This document shows positions 45,288-54,040 of a stretch of DNA of 64,000 bases, piece after piece; position 1 is the stretch's first letter; every line of letters starts with the position of its first letter. The DNA is taken from positions 868,001-932,000 of the forward strand of contig JASSUJ010000001.1 in assembly GCA_031963405.1 (NCBI GenBank), given 5' to 3'. Source of the DNA: JASSUD01 sp031963405. GTDB taxonomy: Bacteria; Pseudomonadota; Gammaproteobacteria; Burkholderiales; Burkholderiaceae. The position numbers and the translations under genes were made by a program. The notes below the pieces were generated by a model. It worked only from the letters and a program-made list of their open reading frames with translations. It had not been told where the DNA came from and did not search any database.

Positions 45288-46463
45288 ATGAGCGACTTAC
45301 AATCTTCAGACTCCACAAACCAGCCAGCCAGCGCCAATAAGCGCAAAGTCATGCTATTACTGTTTAGCGCTATCGTTATAAGCGCAGTAATCGGCTATGC
45401 GCTGTACTACTTTTTATCAGCTCGCTTTTACGAAAGCACTGAAGATGCGTATGTAAACGGCAACGTCGTACAAATCACACCACAAGTCACCGGCACTATT
45501 ATCGCTGTGCACGCTGATGACACGCAGCAAGTTAAGGCGGGGGATACGCTCATTCTACTCGACCCAGCTGATGCCCAAGTCATGCTTGCGCAGGCACAGG
45601 CGAGCCTCGCGCAAGCAGTGCGTCAAACCCGTACGCTGTACGCTAATAACCATGCACAGCAAGCAAATGTGAGACAGCGCCAAGCGGATTTATCGCGCGC
45701 GCGCAATGATCTGCAACGACGCCAGAAACTTGCACAAGCAGGCGCTGTGTCAAAAGAAGAGATTGCCCACCTGAGCGACAGCATTAAATCAGCACAAGCG
45801 GCGCTAGACGCAGCGCGACAGCAACTTGCCGCCAACCTTGCGCTGACCGAGCGCACTTCAATTACGAGCCATCCCAGTGTATTGACTGCTGCAGCCAAGC
45901 TACGCGAAGCCTATTTAAATGCTGCACGCAGTAAATTGCCCGCTCCAGTCAGCGGCTATGTTGCCAAGCGTTCAGCGCAAGTTGGCCAACGCGCAGCACC
46001 TGGCGCCCCATTAATGGCGATCGTGCCTCTCAATGAAGTTTGGGTTGATGCGAATTTTAAGGAAGTGCAGCTTAAAAAAATGAGAATTGGCCAGCCTGTT
46101 GAATTAAAAGCCGATGCCTACGGCTCTTCAGTTACTTTTCACGGGCACGTCGCCGGTTTTGCAGCGGGCACGGGTAGCGCCTTTGCCTTACTGCCGGCTC
46201 AAAATGCCACCGGTAACTGGATTAAAATCGTCCAGCGGCTGCCGGTTCGCATCGTTTTGGATGCTAATGAATTGCAAAAACATCCCCTACGCATCGGACT
46301 TTCCATGCACGCTAAAGTCAACCTACGCAATACTCAAGATGCCCCCAATCCACGTACTACCCTTCCTCAGTACCAGACCAAAGTTTTTGCACAATATGGC
46401 AAAGAAGCAGACGATGAAATTCAACGCATCATTGCTGATAACGTAAAAGCGAAGAGTCTATAA
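45288..46463 (+). CDS. emrA: membrane fusion protein of an EmrAB-type efflux pump
   Basis: Periplasmic adaptor of the HlyD/EmrA family, 391 residues. A cytoplasmic start, one membrane segment at about 20-43, then the two halves of a lipoyl-like barrel domain (YVNGNVVQITPQVTG ... LPAPVSGYVAKRS) flanking a long helical hairpin rich in Ala and Gln (about 105-195). The usual partners, the EmrB permease and the outer-membrane channel, are missing on both sides, so it is an orphan here and may be on its way to loss or may use a partner elsewhere. Confidence 0.92.
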   Translation: MSDLQSSDSTNQPASANKRKVMLLLFSAIVISAVIGYALYYFLSARFYESTEDAYVNGNVVQITPQVTGTIIAVHADDTQQVKAGDTLILLDPADAQVMLAQAQASLAQAVRQTRTLYANNHAQQANVRQRQADLSRARNDLQRRQKLAQAGAVSKEEIAHLSDSIKSAQAALDAARQQLAANLALTERTSITSHPSVLTAAAKLREAYLNAARSKLPAPVSGYVAKRSAQVGQRAAPGAPLMAIVPLNEVWVDANFKEVQLKKMRIGQPVELKADAYGSSVTFHGHVAGFAAGTGSAFALLPAQNATGNWIKIVQRLPVRIVLDANELQKHPLRIGLSMHAKVNLRNTQDAPNPRTTLPQYQTKVFAQYGKEADDEIQRIIADNVKAKSL

Positions 46464-46562
46464 ATTCTAAAAAGGGTCTTGCCTCATCACTTTGCCACTT
46501 AGCTTGATATACCGTCATTCGAAGTGGATATGCTTGAGGGTTTGCAGAGTTTCTACCTATTA

Positions 46563-46991
46563 CTAGCGCGCTCTTTTTTGACGCTTATGAGAGCCAGAAT
46601 CTGCTGCTGATGAAGAATGAGGCGCCGCATTCGTTAATGCTGTAAGAGGTGGCCCTTGGCTTGCTAGCACAGGTGCTTGTAAGAGTTCAGAGGAATCCTG
46701 ACTCTGACTATTAAATTGAGAAAATGGCATAGCTTGAGGGAAAGAACTCAACTAAGTCATTTGCACTAAATTACCGAATGCCAAATACTGTAGCACTCTC
46801 CCTGTGTTCTCAACGCTCAACGTTCCATCTAACTGCGAAAGCATGCCACTAGTTTGCGCAAGCACTGGCATATTGCAAGAAGTCGCACTAGCTTGGGTCA
46901 GCGCATCTGATCGAGTTGGAGAAGAATTTTTTTCTTGTTCTGCTATTTCTTTTATTCTTTGCTGCCTTAAATAATCTACGTCATCAGCCAT
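46563..46991 (-). pseudogene. small Ser/Gln-rich ORF split by one amber codon, basic C-terminus
   Basis: From the ATG at 46991 (GGAG nine bases upstream) an open frame of 79 codons runs to TAG at 46752-46754, then the same frame continues, open, for another 62 codons to 46563. The first part is polar and helical (DDVDYLRQQRIKEIAEQEK); the second is rich in Ser, Gln, Ala and Pro and ends in a basic cluster HKRQKRAR. Either one gene broken by a single change, a read-through, or two ORFs. The basic tail resembles a nuclear localisation signal, which would fit a host-directed protein; this is speculation. No family recognised. It occupies the place where emrB would be expected. Confidence 0.5.
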
Positions 46992-47012
46992 AACAAGCAC
47001 TCCAATTTGCGG

Positions 47013-47123
47013 TTATCTTCTGATTAGAAGCTTATTCCATGCGTAATACACGAGCATGACAGCACCGAAAATCGTCGTGACAAAGCGAAGCAATAAAAAA
47101 ATAACCACTAGAAGCAAGCTCAT
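47013..47123 (-). CDS. possible tiny membrane protein (36 residues)
   Basis: The ATG at 47123 lies 8 bases after the truB stop; the frame reads MSLLLVVIFLLLRFV, TTIFGAVMLVYYAW, then NKLLIRR and stop. It is almost entirely hydrophobic with a basic end, enough for one long or two short membrane segments. No clear Shine-Dalgarno. It could be a small protein co-transcribed with truB or the last piece of a lost permease. Confidence 0.35.
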   Translation of the reverse strand: MSLLLVVIFLLLRFVTTIFGAVMLVYYAWNKLLIRR

Positions 47124-47131
47124 AGATTGAG

Positions 47132-48100
47132 CTATGACTGCACCAAGCGCTGCGGCGCTAACGTGCCTTCGAAAAAACTCGCTGAGCCTAGAAACTGCTC
47201 CGCATCATCATAAACACGCACACGTAATGGATCAGAGACTGGATTAATAGAAGGCTGAGCTGGCGCAGCAACCTTATGCGCTGTCGGCATTAATTCAGTT
47301 GGCAATTTAAGTCGCTGCCCTTGCTTAAAGCGAGAGCTGAGTTCGGCGTCTAAACGCACTATCGGACAAGTTGATAGCAAGGCATCCACTGGCTGTAACC
47401 AGCGCATACGCTCTACTGGATCAGCAGCTTCTAATGTGTCGAGTGACACCGCATCAGCCAAAGTTAAGGTGCCAACTCCAATGCGCCGTAATGCAGTCAA
47501 ATGCGCGCCGCAACCAAGCAACTCACCTATTTCCTCGGCTAGCACCCTGATATAGGTCCCTTTGCTGCAACTGACCACAATCTGTAACTCAGGCTTAGTG
47601 CTTGTGGGCTCATCCCCATTGGGCAATACGCTACTAATCAAGGTCAATTCGTAAATGCTAACGGGCCGTGCAGCGCGCTCTAATGTGACGCCTGCACGTG
47701 CGTATTCGTACAGCGGTTTACCGTCACGCTTTAAAGCTGAATACATCGGGGGGACTTGCAAAATGTCGCCCCGCAAGCTAGCTAAAGCTTGATGGACTGC
47801 TGGCAAATCGCATGTAACGGATCGTGTTTGCAGCACTTCGCCTTCTGCATCACCCGTTGTCGTGCAAGCACCAAGCGTAAGCGTTGCTTGATAACGCTTA
47901 GTGGCATTAAGTAAATCTTGGGAGAATTTTGTTGCTTCGCCAAAACAGAGCGGCAGCAAACCTGAGGCAAGCGGATCAAGCGTACCAGTGTGGCCAGCTT
48001 TTTTCGCAGCGAGCAAATATTTCGCACGCCCCAACGCTTGATTGCTGGAAAAGCCGCAAGGCTTATCAAGCAGCAGCACACCATTTAGAGCACGGCGCAT
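47132..48100 (-). CDS. truB: tRNA pseudouridine(55) synthase
   Basis: Makes pseudouridine 55 in the T loop of tRNAs. The catalytic Asp lies in GHTGTLDPLASG, preceded by GVLLLDKPCGFSSN; GGDTLQ-type and TYIRVLAEEIG motifs follow. 322 residues from the ATG at 48100 (MRRALNGV); an in-frame upstream codon at 48157 would translate part of palindromic element N. It is the last gene of the rimP-nusA-infB-rbfA-truB row, but tandem elements N and O separate it from rbfA. Confidence 0.95.
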   Translation of the reverse strand: MRRALNGVLLLDKPCGFSSNQALGRAKYLLAAKKAGHTGTLDPLASGLLPLCFGEATKFSQDLLNATKRYQATLTLGACTTTGDAEGEVLQTRSVTCDLPAVHQALASLRGDILQVPPMYSALKRDGKPLYEYARAGVTLERAARPVSIYELTLISSVLPNGDEPTSTKPELQIVVSCSKGTYIRVLAEEIGELLGCGAHLTALRRIGVGTLTLADAVSLDTLEAADPVERMRWLQPVDALLSTCPIVRLDAELSSRFKQGQRLKLPTELMPTAHKVAAPAQPSINPVSDPLRVRVYDDAEQFLGSASFFEGTLAPQRLVQS

Positions 48101-48128
48101 TAGAGTACAAAAGGTAAGTGTGAGAGGA

Positions 48129-48246
48129 GGAAAGTCTGGCAAAAGCGCTTTGAGCAAGGAATGCCTTTGCTGCCAGTACGCTAGTACAAAAAATGGGCAA
48201 GTACGGTCGGCATGGCGCCGCCCAAAGCGCTTTTGCCAGACTTTCC
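48129..48246 (+). repeat. palindromic element copy N (rbfA-truB junction)
   Basis: A perfect 24-bp pair of arms (48129-48152 and 48223-48246) starting GGAAAGTCTGGC. The arm sequence AAAAGCGCTTTG is unique to this copy, yet its complement is exact. Core GCAAGGAATGCCTTTG, CTGCCAGTACGCTAGTAC and GGCATGGCGCCGCC. It is immediately followed by element O. Confidence 0.92.
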
Positions 48247-48259
48247 GTAGGAATTAATA

Positions 48260-48366
48260 AACCTCTTTCGAAGTTCCGTAGCAAGAAATTCCTTTGATGC
48301 CAGTACATGAGTACCCAATATAAAAAAGGGAGAAATGGCGTCGCTACAGGGTTTCGGAAGAGATCT
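48260..48366 (+). repeat. palindromic element copy O (abuts rbfA stop)
   Basis: Arms ACCTCTTTCGAAGTTCCGTAGC and the imperfect complement ending GGAAGAGATCT. Core GCAAGAAATTCCTTTG and ATGCCAGTACATGAGTAC. Its right end overlaps the TAG stop codon of rbfA. On the minus strand it is open for 36 codons in the same frame as the tilS insert (VLASKEFLATELRKR). Confidence 0.88.
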
Positions 48367-48730
48367 AATCTTTAGCGCGGGTTGCATTTGCTTCGTCAAT
48401 TAGGCGCGTCATTTCCGCAGCCTTTTCAAGCGTAGTGTCAAATATAAAGTGCAAAATTGGCACAACGCGGATCTGCAAGCGCTTAAATAATAAGCTACGC
48501 AAGCGACCGGCTGCCCCATTTAGCACCTCTTGCATGAGTAATGGCTCACCAACCAGCATAGTGAAATAAATCTTGGCATGCACATGGTCAGCCGTAAGCA
48601 CTACGCTTTGAAGGGTAACCCAACTAATTTGCGGATGGCTGATTTCGCGCCTAATCATTTCTGATAAATCGCGCTGAATTTGATCAGCAATCCGCAGGGT
48701 GCGCTCACCAGCGCCATATTTTTTTTGCAC
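48365..48730 (-). CDS. rbfA: ribosome-binding factor A
   Basis: Binds 16S rRNA and matures the 30S subunit. It has the KH-like fold sequence IADQIQRDLSEMIRREI, the VHAKIYFTML strand and the tail RLIDEANATRAKD typical of Burkholderia RbfA. 121 residues. Its GTG start lies 3 bases after the infB stop, so translation is probably coupled. Its stop codon is at the edge of element O. Confidence 0.95.
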   Translation of the reverse strand: MQKKYGAGERTLRIADQIQRDLSEMIRREISHPQISWVTLQSVVLTADHVHAKIYFTMLVGEPLLMQEVLNGAAGRLRSLLFKRLQIRVVPILHFIFDTTLEKAAEMTRLIDEANATRAKD

Positions 48731-48733
48731 GAT

Positions 48734-51670
48734 CTACAGTTTGCGAGCCACTTCAGTGATATCAAATACTTCGAATTGATCGCCTACGATAATATCGTTG
48801 TAGTTCTTAAGCGAAATACCACATTCGAAGCCTGCTTTCACTTCCTTCACCTCATCTTTAAAGCGCTTCAGTGCCGCAAGCTCTCCGGTGTGAATGACAA
48901 TATTGTTACGCAATACACGCACTGATGAAGAGCGTTTGATCAAACCTTCGCGTACCATACAACCACCCACTGCCCCAATTTTCGGCACACTGAATACTTG
49001 GCGCACTTCGACCATACCAGTTACGACTTCTTTTTTCTCAGGAGCCAGCATGCCTGACATAGCGGCTTTGACTTCGTTAACTGCATCATAAATGACGTTG
49101 TAATAACGAATATCAATCCCATTTTGCTCGGCAAGTCTACGTGCTTGTGCGTCAGCACGGGTGTTAAAGCCAATCACGACAGCCTTTGAAGCAATCGCCA
49201 AATTAAGGTCAGACTCGCTAATACCACCCACAGCGGCATGAATAATTTGCACACCCACTTCGGCTGTTGCCAGTTTTAGGAAGGATTGCACCAGCGCTTC
49301 CTGTGAACCTTGTACGTCTGCCTTAATAATAAGCGCAAGCGTTTGCATTTCACCTTCAGCCATTTGGCTAAACATGTTTTCCAGTTTAGCGGCTTGCTGC
49401 CTGGCAAGTTTTACATCGCGGAATTTACCTTGTCTAAACAAGGCAATTTCGCGTGCTTTGCGCTCATCTGGCATCACTATCACTTCTTCACCAGCAGCGG
49501 GCACTTCGGATAAACCTTGAATTTCAACTGGAATCGAAGGTCCAGCTTGCTTGGCAACCTTGCCATTTTCATCGAGCATAGCCCGCACACGTCCGTATGC
49601 TGAGCCAGCTAATACCATATCGCCGCGCCGCAAGGTGCCTGACTGCACCAAGATGGTGGCGATTGGTCCTTTGCCTCGATCAAGCTGAGCTTCAATGACT
49701 AAGCCTTTTGCTATGGTCTCGACAGGTGCTTTTAATTCCAGCACTTCTGCCTGCAGCAACACATTCTCAAGCAAATCATCAATACCTAAGCCGCTTTTCG
49801 CGGACACTGGCACGAACGGCGTGTCGCCGCCATATTCTTCAGGCAGTACACCTTCAGTGATCAGCTCTTGTTTTACGCGTTCTGGATTAGCACCGGGCTT
49901 ATCCATTTTGTTGATCGCCACAATCATCGGCACATTGGCCGCTTTTGCATGGGCAATTGCTTCTTTCGTCTGCGGCATCACGCCATCGTCAGCTGCCACG
50001 ACCAGAATAACAAGGTCGGTCGCTTTAGCACCGCGTGCACGCATGGCTGTAAATGCTTCGTGGCCAGGCGTATCTAAAAAAGTCACCACGCCGCGCGGCG
50101 TTTCTACATGGTATGCGCCAATATGCTGCGTAATGCCACCCGCTTCACCCACGGCCACTTTGGCCCGGCGGATGTAATCAAGCAAGGAGGTTTTACCGTG
50201 ATCCACGTGGCCCATCACGGTCACCACTGGAGGACGAGGCAGCGATTCGACATCGTGCGGCACGGTCCCAACGCTTTCAATGAAGAGCGCTTCAGGATCA
50301 TCCAATTTGGCTGCGAATGCACGATGGCCAAGCTCTTCCACCGTAATCATGGCGGTTTCTTGGTCGAGCATTTGGTTAATCGTTACCATTTGTCCAAGCG
50401 TCATCATTTTTTTGATGACCTCAGAAGCTTTCACTGACATCTTATGGGCCAGATCAGCAACGGTAATCGTTTCCGGTATATGCACATCGCGCACAATTGG
50501 CTCAGTCGGCGCTTGAAACGTAGTATTGCGGTCGTCTTGATATTTACGTCCACCTCTCGACCCACCACGTCTACCTTGCTCCTGGCCACCGCCCGCATCA
50601 CCACGGGTTTTAAGACCACGGCGCTTGCTTTGAGTATCTTGCCAGCTGCCTGGTGCTTTATTGGTCGATTTCTTTTTATCTGGTTGAGATACGTTAGGCG
50701 CCTTTTTCTTTTCTGCGCTCTCACCAGTTGTAGCAGGTTTATGTAAGGTACCTTTTTGCAAGCCACCTTTTGCCTCTGCAGCTGGAGCTGGAACAGGGGC
50801 AGCAGGAGCTGGTGCCGGGACAGGCTTTGGAACAGCACGCATGGTATTGCGTGGCGTATTCATCATTTCACGAATAGCACGTGCCTCTGCTTCGGCAATT
50901 TCACGGCGTTTATTACTTGATTGCTGACGGAGAAGCGCCACTTGAGCAGCGTCGGCAGCTTGTTTTGATTCCACTGATACCACCGCTGGTACTGCTTTAG
51001 GCGCTACCACCGGTGCAACACTCGGTTGCTCTTTTTTCTCAGGAGCAACAGGAGCAGCTTCTGGCACTGGCTTCGCAACTTCTTCTTGCTTAACTTGAGG
51101 GGGTTCAACAGCCTGCGTAACCTGCGGTTGAACAGCAGGTGTCTCAACAGGCGTCTCTACAACGGGTGCTGGTTGAGTTGGCACGGATACGGATACGGCA
51201 CTCTGTGCTGCCGGCTCTGGAGAGGCTTGCGGGGTTTGCAATACAGGCGTCTCTTCTGGCGTGCGCAAACTTTCATCTGCGCGCTCTTCAGGGCGAGCCA
51301 CGCTCACTTCTTCAGAGCTACTGAGTTCAGCAGGAGCAGCAGGCGTTGAGATCGCCTCACCAAGATCTTCGTCACGTTTTACGAAGACGCGCTTTTTACG
51401 CACTTCCACTTGAATCGTGCGCGCTTTGCCGGTCGCGTCAGCTTGCCTAATTTCTGAGGTCTGCCTGCGAGTGAGCGTAATTTTTTGTTTACTTTCATCG
51501 CCAGCGCCGTGCACGCGACGAAGATGAGCTAATAAACGCCCTTTGTCTAGCTCTGACAAAACATCGTCTACGCTCTTCTTCTCAACTCCGGCTGCAAGCA
51601 ATTGCTGAAGCAATGCGCTAGCAGACATTTTGAGTTCCGTGGCAAATTCGGCTACGTTATTACTGGCCAT
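48734..51670 (-). CDS. infB: translation initiation factor IF-2
   Basis: GTPase that places initiator tRNA on the 30S subunit. An IF2N domain at 1-55, a long Ala/Pro/Glu-rich disordered stretch (about 90-330), a basic Gly/Arg-rich linker, a second IF2N-like domain near 390-440 and the G domain with GHVDHGKTS at about 485, DTPGHEAF and NKMDKPGA, then domains II-IV. 978 residues. It follows nusA by 114 bases in the conserved operon. Confidence 0.97.
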   Translation of the reverse strand: MASNNVAEFATELKMSASALLQQLLAAGVEKKSVDDVLSELDKGRLLAHLRRVHGAGDESKQKITLTRRQTSEIRQADATGKARTIQVEVRKKRVFVKRDEDLGEAISTPAAPAELSSSEEVSVARPEERADESLRTPEETPVLQTPQASPEPAAQSAVSVSVPTQPAPVVETPVETPAVQPQVTQAVEPPQVKQEEVAKPVPEAAPVAPEKKEQPSVAPVVAPKAVPAVVSVESKQAADAAQVALLRQQSSNKRREIAEAEARAIREMMNTPRNTMRAVPKPVPAPAPAAPVPAPAAEAKGGLQKGTLHKPATTGESAEKKKAPNVSQPDKKKSTNKAPGSWQDTQSKRRGLKTRGDAGGGQEQGRRGGSRGGRKYQDDRNTTFQAPTEPIVRDVHIPETITVADLAHKMSVKASEVIKKMMTLGQMVTINQMLDQETAMITVEELGHRAFAAKLDDPEALFIESVGTVPHDVESLPRPPVVTVMGHVDHGKTSLLDYIRRAKVAVGEAGGITQHIGAYHVETPRGVVTFLDTPGHEAFTAMRARGAKATDLVILVVAADDGVMPQTKEAIAHAKAANVPMIVAINKMDKPGANPERVKQELITEGVLPEEYGGDTPFVPVSAKSGLGIDDLLENVLLQAEVLELKAPVETIAKGLVIEAQLDRGKGPIATILVQSGTLRRGDMVLAGSAYGRVRAMLDENGKVAKQAGPSIPVEIQGLSEVPAAGEEVIVMPDERKAREIALFRQGKFRDVKLARQQAAKLENMFSQMAEGEMQTLALIIKADVQGSQEALVQSFLKLATAEVGVQIIHAAVGGISESDLNLAIASKAVVIGFNTRADAQARRLAEQNGIDIRYYNVIYDAVNEVKAAMSGMLAPEKKEVVTGMVEVRQVFSVPKIGAVGGCMVREGLIKRSSSVRVLRNNIVIHTGELAALKRFKDEVKEVKAGFECGISLKNYNDIIVGDQFEVFDITEVARKL

Positions 51671-51784
51671 TCAAACCTCTTAAAAACTGTTTTTATCCCC
51701 AGAAGACTTGGGTCTAATCTTTCTACAACGCTGTCAGCTGGGGAAAGACTGCATAGCGCCGGCTCTCTGCAATTTACAAAATTC

Positions 51785-53260
51785 TCACTGAAACCAGTGT
51801 TCACGTGCCTTCATGATTAATGACTTGGCCACTTCTTCATCTAGCGCCGTGATTTCGACAAGCTCATCTACAGCTAACTCTGCCAAAGCGTCACGCGTCT
51901 GAATCTGATGCTCAGCTAGTGTTGCGAGAAGTTCAGGACTCATTCCCTCTAGCGTCTTTAAATCAAGCGCGACGTTTTCCACTTTTTCTTCCGTCGCAAT
52001 CGCCATTGTCAAAAGTGTATTACGTGCACGGCTACGCAACTCCTGCACTGTTGCCTCATCCAAGGCTTCAATGTCAAGCATTTCATTTAGCGGCACATAG
52101 GCGATTTCTTCAAGGCTAGTAAAGCCTTCGTCAATCAAGATATCAGCGACTTCTTGGTCCACATCTAGCTGAGCGATAAAGAGATCGCTAATTCTTGCTC
52201 GCTCTTGCGACTGTTTATTCTCCGACTCATCGGAAGTCATGATATCGATTTCCCAGCCCGTCAACTCACTGGCTAAGCGCACATTCTGACCAGCTCGGCC
52301 AATCGCAATGGCTAATTCGTTTTCGTCAACCACTACTTCCATCGTATGCTTTTCTTCATCCACAACGATGGATTGCACAGCAGCTGGGGCAAGCGCATTG
52401 ATAACGAATTGTGCAGGCTCTTCAGACCACAAAATAATGTCAACGTTTTCGCCGCCCACCTCGTTACGCACCGCTTGTACGCGCGAGCCGCGCATCCCAA
52501 CACAAGTACCAATCGGGTCGATACGCTTATCGTAAGCAACTACAGCAATTTTAGCGCGCAAACCAGGATCCCGAGCTGCGGCTTTGATTTCAAGCAGGCC
52601 TTCTTCAATTTCAGGCACTTCGATTTCGAAGAGTTCCATTAAGAAATTAGGAGCGGTACGCGATAGTTCAATTTGCGGGCCACGGGCTGAGCGATCAACT
52701 TTCATGATGTAAGCTCGCACGCGATCGCCAATACGCAAATTTTCTCTAGGGATTAATTGATCACGACGCAATAATGCTTCAACCCGACCTGACTCAATAA
52801 TCAAATTACCTTTATCCAGCCGCTTAACCGTGCCGGTCATGATCGTTTCGCCACGCTCAAGGAAATCATTCAGAATTTGTTCGCGTTCAGCATCGCGGAT
52901 TTTCTGCAGAATTACTTGCTTAGCTGCTTGCGCACCAATGCGTCCAAATTCAATCGACTCAATCGATTCCTCAAGGTAATCATCGACTTCGATATTTTCA
53001 GCCTGCTCGAGCGCTTCAAATAGCAAGATGTGTCTATCCGGCTCCTGCAATCCTGCCTCATCCGGCACGACCAGCCAACGACGGAAGGTGTGATGCTCGC
53101 CGCTTGCGCGATCTATTTCAACCCGCACGTCTGCATCTTCGCTGTAAAACTTCTTAGTAGCAGAAGCCAGCGCGGCCTCGAGCGCAGCAAACACAACTTC
53201 TTGGGCAACATTTTTTTCACGAGCCAGCGCATCTACCAGCATCAATACTTCGCGACTCAT
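51785..53260 (-). CDS. nusA: transcription termination/antitermination protein NusA
   Basis: RNA polymerase-associated factor. N-terminal domain (MSREVLMLVDALAREKNV), S1 domain at about 135-200, KH domains with GTCVGMRGSRVQAVRNE and GRAGQNVRLASELTG, and two C-terminal acidic repeats with helix-hairpin-helix-like pattern. 491 residues. Its ATG overlaps the rimP stop as ATGA, so the two are coupled. Confidence 0.97.
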   Translation of the reverse strand: MSREVLMLVDALAREKNVAQEVVFAALEAALASATKKFYSEDADVRVEIDRASGEHHTFRRWLVVPDEAGLQEPDRHILLFEALEQAENIEVDDYLEESIESIEFGRIGAQAAKQVILQKIRDAEREQILNDFLERGETIMTGTVKRLDKGNLIIESGRVEALLRRDQLIPRENLRIGDRVRAYIMKVDRSARGPQIELSRTAPNFLMELFEIEVPEIEEGLLEIKAAARDPGLRAKIAVVAYDKRIDPIGTCVGMRGSRVQAVRNEVGGENVDIILWSEEPAQFVINALAPAAVQSIVVDEEKHTMEVVVDENELAIAIGRAGQNVRLASELTGWEIDIMTSDESENKQSQERARISDLFIAQLDVDQEVADILIDEGFTSLEEIAYVPLNEMLDIEALDEATVQELRSRARNTLLTMAIATEEKVENVALDLKTLEGMSPELLATLAEHQIQTRDALAELAVDELVEITALDEEVAKSLIMKAREHWFQ

Positions 53261-53742
53261 CGTTTAACACTCCTAAAATCTACTTGGGGAACCAAGCGTG
53301 CTTTATCTATCTCCGATAGAGCAAAATCAAACACAGCTGCTCCCTCTTTGCTTTTCAGTTCTATGCTTATCATGTCATCGTGCGGCGCACGCAAAATACC
53401 ACGGTATTGCTTGCAGCCATCAACTGGTCTTTTTAACGTAAGCACGGCCTCACTACCCGTAAAACGTACAAAATCAGTCAATTTCTTTAAAGGCCTATCA
53501 AGGCCAGGCGACGATACTTCAAGACGGTCATAATCGACATTTCCAGCTTCAGCTTCTAGCACATACTGAATTTGCGCACTGACTTTTTCGCAATCTTCAA
53601 TGCCGATGTTTTTGCAGTCTACGGCACCCTCTACCAGAGGATGATCGATAAAAACTCGAAACAAGCGACCTGAACGCTCAAACTCGACGAGTTCATAGCC
53701 TAGTCCGTTCACTGTCGTTTCTATTAATTCTATTAGTTGCAC
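53257..53742 (-). CDS. rimP: ribosome maturation factor RimP
   Basis: Needed for 30S subunit maturation. 161 residues with the N-terminal GYELVEFE strand and the conserved YDRLEVSSPGLDRPLK segment. It starts with GTG and overlaps nusA by 4 bases. First gene of the rimP-nusA-infB-rbfA-truB row; a hairpin lies about 60 bases upstream, beyond it the rluB terminator. Confidence 0.95.
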   Translation of the reverse strand: MQLIELIETTVNGLGYELVEFERSGRLFRVFIDHPLVEGAVDCKNIGIEDCEKVSAQIQYVLEAEAGNVDYDRLEVSSPGLDRPLKKLTDFVRFTGSEAVLTLKRPVDGCKQYRGILRAPHDDMISIELKSKEGAAVFDFALSEIDKARLVPQVDFRSVKR

Positions 53743-53802
53743 ACTGGCCTCAAAGATTCAATACAGCGCAAACGCAAAGCCTTTGCGAATATCTTCGGAT
53801 TA

Positions 53803-53826
53803 CAAGCCTATTTAGATAGGCTTGTA
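53803..53826 (-). promoter_or_regulatory. hairpin in the rimP leader
   Basis: ACAAGCCTAT and ATAGGCTTGT pair exactly around a 4-base loop, about 60 bases upstream of the rimP GTG. No T run follows. It may be an mRNA leader structure or an operator. Confidence 0.45.
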
Positions 53827-53844
53827 TGAAATAAGTTTTTTGAC

Positions 53845-53869
53845 AAAAAAAAATGGGCCGCATGCCCAT
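53845..53869 (-). terminator. bidirectional-looking terminator after rluB
   Basis: Read on the minus strand: ATGGGCATGCGGCCCAT forms a hairpin followed by nine T residues. It lies about 170 bases past the rluB stop and separates rluB from rimP. Confidence 0.75.
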
Positions 53870-54040
53870 CTTTTTTGATTTTAATCATGTCGCGGCGCTG
53901 CTCACTGTTGCTATATTGCTCGCGAATTCGAGATTTTATACATTTTTCAGAGCACTAGCAATAAAAAAGCCGCCTAAAGACACTTGAATTACTCTGGGCA
54001 ACGTGCTGCTAGCGATGCTATTCGCATCGCTCACTACAGA

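Noticed and set aside
48101..48157. 19-codon N-terminal extension of truB
   Set aside because: It reads partly into element N and has no similarity to TruB; the ATG at 48100 fits the family start.
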